Of a DNA stretch of 64,000 bases, positions 14,601-26,600 are shown one piece after another (within the stretch, counting starts at the first letter, position 1; the number at the start of each line of letters is the position of its first letter). Position numbers and translations under genes: made by a program. This DNA comes from Baylisascaris procyonis (lineage: Eukaryota > Nematoda > Chromadorea > Rhabditida > Ascarididae), in assembly GCA_037389465.1 (NCBI GenBank), contig JAZARR010000212.1, forward strand, positions 5,648,501 to 5,712,500. Direction: 5' to 3'. The notes beneath the pieces are model-generated. The model searched no databases, was not told the DNA's origin, and worked only from the letters and a program-made list of their open reading frames with translations.

Positions 14601-17600
14601 TCGATATCATTTTGCAGATAAAGCGAGAAATTTGCGAATAAAATAAAACGAGCATTTGTGATAAGTTAACAAACTGATGCATCGTAAAAAATCATCTAAT
14701 TATAAAAAGAACAGAAATAATACGGAACGGAAGCATTTTCATTCGATCTAAATAAGGTGTTGCTCTATTATCATGACATCATTAAGGAAACGAATTGCAA
14801 ACAGCATATTCCACACATGTCTGATTTTCATACAAACGCAAAGAAATGAATTATTGCATAAATGTCTAAAGTGCTATGGAAAGTAGACCGAACCCTTTCA
14901 AACTATGAGAAAAAACCTCTGCAATGCCGCGAGAACATTTTTCTCGCGTAAACGTTTCATCGGAATGGTTTCTGGCGCAATGTTTTGCAAATGATCAACA
15001 CAGCTTGGACAAGTTAACGTCATGGACATTTATCAGCATAAGCTGCCAACTTTTCCAGGTAATTTTTGAGCAGCCCCCAAAAAATCCCCAGAAAACTGCA
15101 CGTTTCCTTCTTGAAATTTATTGACTCCGTTGCGAGAAAAAAACATCAGCTCAAAATTAAATAATGTTCAAAGAAAATTAGTTGAATCAAATTGAGGGAC
15201 ACTGAAATTCTGAGCTGCGATGCGCTAAGCGAAATAAGCGAAAGATAGGAATACATAACTGCATTTATTGCTTAAACTGCAGCATATCTCCAGCAAGCAA
15301 TATCACAAAATGTGCACTCATAGGTGGGACAAGATATGTGAGAGGAGAGGGCTCTATGGATGACGAAAACTAAGGAATTGCGAATAACAGTAAAAATGCA
15401 TTTGAATATTGTAAGATGATCGCAGTAATTGCTCAAAAGTTTCAAAACATATTCTTGAACAGAGTACTTCGTGCATTCTGTATTGAAAACTGAAACTGTT
15501 ATAAATGGAAGCGTTTTTAAGAAGAGCTGAGGGTGGATGCGAACAATGAAAAAGAAATTACCGTTAAAGATATCGTCCAACTCATCCTTGTGAAAGCGCA
15601 AAATGAACGTAGGGCCATCACGCTTCGACAGATCGAATGTGCAGGTATTAAACTGACATCTAAAGAATGGTGAACGCTCAGAAGATGCGGTTCGTTGGAA
15701 GCACTTCACGAGAATATCACCACGCACTGGCAGCCCATCTAAATCGAAGACCGTTCGTTCGCGAATCTGCCTGCAACAGACACATCACCTTTGAATTTGT
15801 GAACATTAAAGAGGCTTAACGAGTGACTGAATTGCCTTATTTTCGATCTTAAATTTGGCTAATTTCCCAGCTTTTAGCAGACGAATGCGAACAATCTCGT
15901 TTGTGCATTCTTCAAATAATACTTTGTTCCTAAATGACATATCAGAAAAGCAATGATGTTAAGAAACGAAGGAAAAATACAGATCAAAAGGTGACGCATG
16001 ACACAGTAGCTGTTTGAAAAGTTCCATTCACGCATTTCCATCCTACAAGTGCTCGGTCGTTTTGAAGAACGTCGACTGCGATTTATCGCTTAGCCCTCTC
16101 TGCAGCATCCACAGTGACACAAAGCACCACCTAGGACAAGATAGAAAGCACCATTGTTTAGTTGACATCATTCAGTGCAACAGGTTCTCAAATTCAACTC
16201 CCCCACCCCTTTCACTGATGATGGGAATATATTAGAATTTCGTTCGGTTGGTGACCGACCAAAAGGGTTGGCTGCGGCAGAATGTCGGTCGGAGTTATTA
16301 ATCGAAGCTGTCGGAGCAAAATCGACTTTCGGCTAAAACGAAATGTGTTTTAACAATGTCGGTCGCTTATACACAGGAATCGAACTGTAGTTGAAACTGG
16401 AAAAAATGAAAGTCGAATTTTCAAAACCAGGCGAAATTCAAATTCTGTCAGGAAGAAAGCATGCATCGGAAGGATAGCAGAAACACCACACCGTATACCA
16501 GACCGCATCTGACTGCAATTTTTAAAATTCCTCAGCAAGCAGACAAAACAGCGACATTTTTAAGTGGGTGACTGCGGCGAAATTTTCAGCTTGCGCATTT
16601 AGTAAAGTTTGTATTCGATACTTTTCAACAACGATCTGGGTGAGAGCGGAGAGCTGGACGGAGAAGGAAGATGAGCAACAAAGAGAGCAGACCATAGCCT
16701 CATTAAATGACACTGTTCTATTACCAGCAAAGACTAAGCGTGCATGTTTATATGGAAATGTGGGAAATCACTTGCACATTACTCCATAATATTAAAAATT
16801 CTAAAAAGAATTCTAGAGCAAAAATTGCTAGAGAATTGCGATAAATTCAATAAATCACTAATGAACGTTTCGAGTGAAAGTTCAATGAGATGCAGTTTAA
16901 GTAAATATCGATAGATGAGTAAAGTTCCCATTCATTATCTTCATAATACTGATCACAAGGTATTTAATAAGTCAATAAATTAAAGTACAGGGGCAGAAAA
17001 GATATAATAAACTTAATAAAACGTCGCCGCCACAAGTGAGAGGTAAAATTATTAAGAAAGACAACGATTTCTAAATCGATGTGGCCATTTGCACCTATAT
17101 GAAAAAACACATCAAAATAATACTCGAAATAATCATTCAATATCAATCTCCAGTGAATGCCATAAACAGATCAATTCGACTGTGTTATTTTGTTAGAAAA
17201 TCTTGATGAAAAATGATGAATTTTACCATTATTGCTCTGCTTGTTTTCTTCGACGCATCTAAGTGCTCCCATTCAAAAAATCATAGCTATTCCTTTAAGC
17301 AATTAACAATTTACATAAAAGCATGAATAAGACTAAGTCGATTAGGTGACGAATGAACAGCGCTACTCTAGTGACCGCTGACGATTTTTGATAATGCTGA
17401 GCAGGGTTAACGACAAATAAATGTGATTTCCTTAATGATCAATCAAGTCAATTTTGCGAATATCGTCTTGTTTTCAACGACAATGCTATTTTTAAACAAA
17501 AAAGCCAATTATGTTAGGATGCTTTTTCCCGTTTCAGAACGTATAATGCGCATTTAACACAGTTTCACTCGTCACATGTGAAGCATTGTTTAATATTGTT

Positions 17601-20600
17601 CGAGAAATTATTTGGCCTAGAAATTCGATGAATTGGATCGTTGAATAAACTATTTTTTATGTATATAATTCAACAACCCAACTAATAAAATCAATTTGTT
17701 CGAACAATGAATTTCTGCAGCAAATAACATATGCTGTTAGAATAGCGTTTTCCGGTGCATCATCTACCCGTTCGCTATATTTCAGACGGAACGCCTAACA
17801 CCTGTTTTTTTCTTTTTCACAGATCTGATCGCATGTGTGCAGATCGTGGCTTAGTTCAATCTATCTCGGACTATGTTATGAATGCCTCCTTTTTTAGCTT
17901 TCTTCCCTTATTAGCAACAACCATTACGTTAGAAAAGGAAAAGCAGTGAGGACAGCGTAAGAACATCGCATTGCAAAAAAAAGCCGAAAGGATGCTGTGC
18001 GGAAAACTAGGCAAAAATTCTGACACCGACTGGGAATTACAGCTACAACTAATCAACAGTTTCTCGCTTCACGTATTTAATTCCTTTGCGCTGACATTTT
18101 TTGCAAATTTTGCTACATGATATTGCAAATGCGTTTCGTTTACCCTATATAACCGTTGAGTGACCACTGCTGCTTCCCTAATAAAGTCGAAGCTGTTCGC
18201 TGATCGCAAACCCGACTACCTGTTTCTGTTAGATCACTTACATACTTGCCGCATCCCAATCAAAGTATTTTTTTCGATAAGACAGTTGTGAAGCCTGAGC
18301 ACCCCATCCTCTCGCAAGCAGGTGTTCAAATGTTATACAAACTTCAAGAAAAGAGACATCATCCTTCTAGACAAATTTCACGCCGAACGACTCCCCTTGA
18401 TGGGTCATCATCAAACACTTGTGGCACTGGAACCACCTCAACAGTTCCTTCGTATGCTGAAGGCAACGACTGCCACTCCACCTAGTATGGTTCCCCGTTG
18501 TCCTTGTTGATGCTGTGAAAGTGCCGGAATGGGTCCAGCTCATCCCCGCAACCTCAGAAATGCTCTTAAAAAAGCCAATCGACGATTGGCTATGGATCTC
18601 TCCCATTCCCACAACAGAATCCAATGAAAAGTTACCATCGCTTGGAATAGTGGCACCATTAGAATAATCCAAATAAAATCCATTCTTCTGCCAAATCCAA
18701 CGATGCTCCATCGCAGCGCGCTAACAAAGATCGGCAATTCAAGAAGGCGATTTTCTCATGCCAGCTTTGCTATTATGATCCCGCAAACTATGGAATAATA
18801 GGGGTATCACCACGACCAAAGACGCTACCAGTGTTCAGCTGAATCTGACCGAACATAACTTTGCGGAAATCAATCCAGAAGATCCCAATAAATCATCTTT
18901 AAATAACATCCGGCCGCATAAGACAAAATTCACCACAGAGAGGCTCGGGCAGTTGGGAATTGTGACTCTTGTGTATCCGCATATTCTTCGCCCTCAGCCT
19001 TTGTGACTTGCATATTTTCCGAACTCTGCAGGAAATCGCGATTGGAAGGCGTTTCGGTAAGTACGAGGAGGCAGGGAAGATAGTAAAGGAATGGATAGTT
19101 CCACGCCTGGCTCCTTCCAGGAGGGACGGGATAATGGATCGTCCGAACGCTGACAGAAGGTCATACGAGTGAAAGCAGTGCGTGTCCACCCCGACTGAGC
19201 TGGTATATAATAAATTTGGACTGAGTTCGTTATTAACGAATACAGAAACACTTATAAGCATTCACATGCAAGAAATTAGTGCAAATCGTCTTTTTAAATA
19301 ACGAAAAAAAAAAGAAACAATCGTATAAACAAAAATTTGATGGCTTTTTTGTGGGGCATTTTTTAGCATGCGCGCCACGTCACCGGTACAAAAAAAGTGA
19401 AGTTGAGTATGAGGTTTACGAAAAAACAACTAAGAAGTAACTGTGACCGAAAAAAGTTTCAAGTGAGTTATTTGAGTCCATCAAAATGAGAATCTGAAAT
19501 AGTGTTGCACTAGGAGGTGGGTGGTTTATGAAAGCGAATGTTTGCAGAGAGGAATGAAAGTAATCACTTCACCAACAAGGGCATCTGGAACGGAGAATGC
19601 AATGAGAGAGGGAATCGACAACTTTCCAAGAGGTGAACTGATGAAAAAAGATTTGGAAGGGCTTTTCGATAAGAACAATCAACAACGATTTTCAATACAG
19701 CAGTAAGTGAATGATGAAATAAAGCGTGAGCTGTGCGGACCTTACCAACAATATGCATATGCATGTTTTTCAGCTTGGAAGAAGTTTACTTGAACGTTAA
19801 AGGAAATTATTGCTCATAAAAAACAACTCTAAACAAGGAAGTTGTGCAATTATGCAAAATCATGATGTCAACACTCATACATATCCTACAAAGCGTAAGT
19901 TACAATATGTCATTTCACCGAAGTTTTCGTGACTGCCATTGGAGGAAGAATAAGGGTTTAAGATGGCGTGAGCAAGTGCAATTTTGAATTTCGTTAACAG
20001 TGTTGAGGAAGACTTTATATTCTATAGTTCAGGGCATTAAGTTTAAGAAAGTGGAAAAGACAAAAGCAGGAAACGATCATATTCAGGGACACCTCTAAAA
20101 CAATGCATCGAGTGCGAAAAGGATGAAAGCAAAGGCGAGTGATGGAAGTGCAATCCAGAGAGAGAATGCGGCTCAACGCATGCATTCGAGCAGACAGAAC
20201 GTCACGCTTCAAATGAGCAATACCACAAAGCAGCATCCCATTGCTTAAGGCTCACTGACGACTGCCGTCTTTTTTCCAAAGCTTCTCACATCTATGTTTA
20301 ACACTGACTTCAAGATTGATGCTGAAACTACAACACTTACCTCACCAATTAGTATATCTGCATCCTAGTATATCGCATTATTTACATCCTATTAGCGAAC
20401 ACTTTCTAAGTAAAAAGCAAAGCAAAATCAGCAATAGATACTTGAAATTTGAAATACTAACTCAAAAACTGAAAAAGTAAGAAGTACTAGTAAATATAAA
20501 AGATTCCAAAATACTGAAGAAAAAATAAGAATGCCTAGCAATAAGACGAATTTTTTGTAGTTTGATAATGCAAAAGGCTGAAAATATTGAAGAGAAAGAA

Positions 20601-23600
20601 AAAATCGATGCAATTGGCACGCACAAACGATGGGTATATTTCTGTTAAAAATCGATTGTTCCAAAGACAACGCTGCAGATTTATGGCTGAGTCTGGTGTG
20701 AGATTCACCTAATACGTGCGAAAAAAAGCACGCAAGCGAAAAAGCTTAGAGTTGGACATTCGGAGACGTTGGCCTATCACTACGATAGAAACATTGATCA
20801 TCAAAAGCAGTCGAGCGATGACGGAAAATTCAATTTGCTAAAATACCCTTTAAGTGAACGTTAATTAGCAATTAATGCTTTCCCACGGCATAAATCTTCG
20901 AGGAATTGTTCTTTTTGAAAACATATTACAGTAATGATAGAAAGGGATTGGGAGGATACGAGACGGAAAGGAACAACAATGAAATAATAGCACCAAATTG
21001 AAATGCGAAGCAGCCAACGTTAGTGCAGCATGAATCGCAAACACAGTAAAGCGAATAACAGAAATGAGGATGAACATCGCACACCTATACATACATAGTG
21101 CTGCATTCACAACAATGAACATACTTGCAAAAAAAGAAAGATTTACAATCAAATAGCTGCCCGTTATTATATCTTACGAACAAATGTGGAAGCATCGCAG
21201 CGTAACTGCAATTGTGTGTACCTCAGCAATTCCTCTGACCAGACCAACCGATTTCGTAAATAGTCAGCAAATAATGATATATGTGTAATGATTCTTCAGA
21301 ATTTGTGCTCAACTAATCATCAAAGATTTTCCACGAAACACTTCCATTGTTTAAAATTCCCTTCTATTTAGAATTATATATTCTATAGTATCGATTTTAT
21401 CGACCAAATTTCCTTAACTGTAACTTTCGCAGTTTACAAATTCAAACCACGAGATATGTAGACGAAAACGCACGTATGCATACATATTCGAAGACACAAC
21501 GTCGCCTTAATGCGCCATGCAAATGCAGCTCTTCATATGCGCATGAAAACAACGCTTGATCATTGCTGTCAGTAAGCAATAACAACCCACTTATCGAAAT
21601 AACAGCACGTCTATACCGTTTTGATACGCTAAACGTTAAAACAGAAGAAATGAGGAGATGAGCTGTTTTTTTTTTTTTTTTTTTTTTTTTTGCTAAAGAT
21701 GCAAAAAGAGGCTTCTACCATAAAAAGATAAAACTAAAATCCACATTCATAAAACTGCTTCGCAAGTTACTTTCAGTTTATCACACCTGTCCCATAGCTA
21801 TTTTCCTCTTAGATACTTCGCCAATGATTTGAACGTCCCTTAATTATTGAAACGTAAGCATGAACTGAGAACGGACATTCACAGCCCCGAATTAAACCAA
21901 ACATACTATGCTCAATAGCTACTCGGTCTGCTATTGTGTCACGCAACTTCCACTCATCCTTTCCTCCCAACCCCCCCCCCCCTCCCATCTCCCTTGAATT
22001 CTCTTTTAACGAAGAAAAAGTAAAAAACATCGAAAACAAAAAGCGAACAGGAGAACAGCAATTAAAATGAGCAGCATCGTTTCAGCAGCTGAATTCTATC
22101 CAAACGACTCCTTTATCAATCATCACAACCAAAAAGTCCAAAACTATGGGGTCAAATGTGAAATACTCTAAGTAAAATTGTCTATTGGGCATTCAACACA
22201 AATGAATGAAAACAAGAACAAACGGACCAACGTACTTACACGACTATATTCATACAACAGCCATCAAAATATATGTGAGCAATATGTCCCTTTAACCGCT
22301 ATGAAAGATCATAAAAACAACGCGAGCAATAATCGTTTAAATTGGCCGAAAAGTAAAAGAATAAATTTAGGTGCCTGCGAAGAAGAAATTTTTGATTTAT
22401 GTTTTTCGCCGCTTTTTCTCCTCATTTCACTTCCTTTTTTTTTCTATCGTGCGGAACAAACTCGCTCATTTTACACATAAAATCCCTCGTTGAACACTCA
22501 ACAATTCAACATTGTTTCGTTTCCTTTCCCTTACTTTATACTATCACTACTAGCTTGCTTTTTGATATGACCTGTTTTTTTTAAATATCTTTATTTGCAT
22601 TGTATTGATGGACCATATTCTATTCATGTGCATGATAATGTCTCTATTGACTGAAAGGGTATAAATAAACGATATTCGTTCTTCGATGAAAGTGGACATT
22701 GAAATTGGCCCACCCAAAGCTATGTCGGAAATAAATGCAACGATCTGATATATGAACACAGCGTAATTTTCGATGGAATTTCCGCTGAAAGTCACGTTTG
22801 TTTAGCTGGTATCAATTTGCGTCATGATTAGCGAACATCTACACCCACAACATTTGCACCTCGAACACTCTCCCTATGGGTCGTGGTGAGGGGTTTAGGT
22901 TGCGGATTTGTTTTATTTTAGTGAAACAGGGAGTATACGAGAACAATAAAATCGCCTGCTCTCCCCTCCCTCTCCCTTCAATCACCCTAAAACTGTTCCA
23001 GTTGCAAATATCGCTGCAAACTATACCATATGATATATTCATAGTGGATCGCTTGCCCGTAAGTGTATAGCAATTGTTAATAGCATAAACTCTTCACTGC
23101 ACAAATGTCCATGTGCACATTGTAAAATAAAGGACATTCGTAGAGGTAACTAACGTGAGTTGTGTCGTATGCACTGGCTGCATACGCTCGTAGATTTTGA
23201 AGAGAACATTTCGAGGCGAGAAGTTACATAATGCAATTTGATGGAAATATATTGTCGATGGACTGATTTTTGTACGGCCCGATAATAATGAAGCGAAATA
23301 ATTCACATAGCTGAAATGCGATGAGATCTTCGTACTTAGTCAAACAGATATCTATTCTAACTGAGAAAATTGAAATGAATTTTATCGTTAAAATTTTCTC
23401 ATAAATGTGTTGAGTTCTCAGCCAATAGTATTCCCATTTTAAAATGATTTTTGCCTCCAGAATTTTATATTCTGGAAAAATATTAGTAATTCCTAAGACA
23501 TATCTTTATACACTTTCGCGCACTCATTGCATAAAAGTGCATAAAGAGGATGCCATGCCCATGGATACGTGTGTTGCAGGCAGTTTCAGCTTGAAAATCA

Positions 23601-26600
23601 TGGAAACTAGAGTTATAAAGATTTAGGGAATGTAACATATACCAGAAGAGATCATAAATATGCGAAAGTGAGAGTAAAATAAGTGATTTGTAATTCATAC
23701 CGATTAGATTTTGACTATACTTTATTCGAAATATAGGAAATTGAACCTTTTATAGAATGTGTGTATAAGTGGGCAGATTATTTTAAAAATGAAAGTATTA
23801 TTCTGTACATTCTGCCTTTTATTGATAATAAAACTAGTTGGAAGCGCAAAAGCGCATATCGTGTCAGCTCCTCCGATGTGCTTCTCCAGTTGTTTCTCCA
23901 TATTTTGCTTTGAGTTTTCATCTCTCTAAAGGAATAATTCTTATTTGTACTTGTAAGTCTCATAACAGCTACAGATCACATCTTCAAACTCACCCCTAAG
24001 CTTTGAGATTTGGATCGAGAAAAAACCTATCTTCGTTCAATGACTCTCATAAATAAAAACACAATCCATTAACTATGCTGAGTCACGTTAAAAATGTCAA
24101 CAGATAAACTATCGACAATGCTATAAACGGCGTCTCAAAATAGCAACGAGATGATTTTCTTTTCATTCGCCGGAGATTGTCGCCTTACTCATGGCATTCT
24201 TATATTCAATCAGTCATAAAAATTAATATCAGAAACTCAGCTTCGATGAGACACTTCAAAATATGTAACGGAATATCTGCCGATCTTCGTGCATGCGTAC
24301 GTCCGCCTCTTCACTTACTTGATTAGCAAATTAACATGTGTTCGCTTCAGTTATATCCAACTACTATGCCAGTTGACTTTGCATATTTTAAACTCCCGTT
24401 TAGCTGAGTTGATTGTTCAGTTAGCAAACAAATTTGTATGTTTACTGAGACGCCAGCAGAGTGGCCGTTCGTTTAAATGATCATCACTTTTCATCGTTCC
24501 CGATAGCTACACAAAAGTATTGACGAATCAATTATCCAACTTAAAGAAAAACCAATTTTTGACTTGCATTGCACCCAAATTATGGAAAATACGAATCGCG
24601 CTCTGTGTATATAGTGAATCGAGCGAATGGGAATTGATTAGAGGAAAAATGCATTTTTACCGTTTATGTGAGGGTTGTCCATCGACACCGAGAAAACGCT
24701 CGCTGAAACGCTGCATTGCAAAACGATCCGCAACCGATTCGTCACTACAATTACGAAAGATTCATTTTCATTGCATCAAACTCCCGCATTAACGAAACGA
24801 AACACTTCTTTGATTGCTGCACTTAGAGTCTATTAAAGAGTAAATGATCTCCTATGTTTACTCATTTCACAGCACATATGCAGTTGAATGATTGGAATGC
24901 CGAGTTGTTTCATTCAGTTTTACGCACCTTTCAAATCTCACAGCAAAATGTGCTTGTTTTGCCTCAAATAATCACCACTGCTTAAAAGGGTATTGCTAAG
25001 GCGCATTCAATTCCGATTCCATGCTGACCAAGAGAAGCGAGAAATAAGAAATGCAGCTATGCGTCTATTCGATTAAGTTCTACTTTTCAAAGCAGTGTGC
25101 TCTAGATGAACAACACCAGTCATATCGGCAAAACGGCATTGTGCGAGAAGCTAAATGAAAGCAATTGATTTAGAAGGACACTCACGAGGAACAGATGCTG
25201 ATATAGTGCATGTATGCAGCAACCACAATGGCCGCTCTAGAGCATCCTCCTTTACAGTGAACTACCACTACGTTCTCCTTGTTGGCCGCCAACCAGTTCT
25301 CGAACATCTTGCAAATTGAACAAAGACGATCCAGAGGGGGCGCTAGCTCTTGTGGCCATCCCAGCTCGACCACCGGATGCAATCGGCCCAAATCACTGCG
25401 TTTCTTTGACACATTGAACACCTATAACTACCAACGCTGCAAAATTGAGACTTTGGGGTTTGAACGAATTGATTAACGAAGCAAACTGTAGTTAAGTATT
25501 CAGGATTTATTTCTAACACGCCTAGCAATGGCTATATGTTGTCGGAAAATAAAATGACTTAACAAACTTTTGGACTACATCAGCTGTATTTATGGCGACG
25601 CAACTTGCATGTAGATTTCCCAGAACTGTAGGCAGCTAAAAGAAATCTTTAAACTACCCTCATATTCAAACAAAATATGATCCCATGACCAAGCCACGTA
25701 GAAATATCAAAGAGGTTCTATTGGACACATATGGTAAATGACTGATTGTTACAGCTAAGGCGTAAATTCAAATAACAGATGTTATGTACTGCACTTGAGG
25801 CGTTCTCTTGCGCTTTCTAAACAAATCCAGAAAGCCATCTTTTTTGAAGGAGCGTCCCTATTTTTTTAGCCGAATGATACCACCCATGCTCATTAAGCGT
25901 TTTTTCGAAGTACAACGATCGCCTGCCGGAAAAGAACGCTCACATACATGATGAACGCATAACTCTACAGTCACTACCTGCTTAGCAACTAGCAACTTCG
26001 ATTTAAAAGCGCAATATAATGGTTCTAGTCACTCAAAGACACATACGATCAATACCTTATAACGTTCAGGATGGTTTCTGCGCAGGAGAACGGTGGCATC
26101 CTTGAGCCCGGTTCGATACTGTGCATCCGTGCCATCTGACGGGAAGAGTGCAGCTGCAGAAAAAACTTGCTCATTTAACGCATCACTGCACTTGCAAAGG
26201 CAAAAAAAATAGCACATATTTCAATGCATCGCAACCCTTTCTAATCGCAGTGCTTTCATCTTAGCAAATTTTACAAACGGCATATACTCAACGTGCCGAC
26301 TTATAAAGAGAGGGGGTGCCATTCACTCATAAATTTTCTAAGACGGCATATATGTGAGAAAAAAGTGGAGCGCGAGTCTATTATACACAGTGCGGAGATA
26401 CTACAACTTCTGGTGAGGAAGTGAGACCTGCATCCACGAAGGGCGAAGGGATAGCTCATATCGACCGCAACTTTTGCATTTCGGCTCATTTTCGACGTAA
26501 GGGTATATGGGAGAGGGAGCTAGGGTGAAAGGAGGAACATAATCGAAGAAATAAGGTGTTCAAGTTCCACAGCAGCAATTCCATCCTCCTCTCTCCCTAC

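Larger units (their letters stand above)
5663..15561. other. Tensin intron region with at least one unlocated exon
   Basis: The tensin C2 domain is incomplete at 15562. The family has about 50 more C2 residues, including strand V-E-L-V-F and D-P-L-I-R-W-D-S-Y. One or more exons should therefore lie here, with total length divisible by three. I did not find a convincing one. A GC-richer stretch at 13380-13750 has short open frames on both strands but no domain that I recognise. Confidence 0.5.
15771..23154. other. 7.4 kb tensin intron
   Basis: It contains the decayed transposase at 18.3 kb and a 26-base T run at 21666-21691. Otherwise it is AT-rich DNA with only short open frames. A small extra C2-loop exon cannot be excluded, but the flanking phases join directly. 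Confidence 0.6.
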
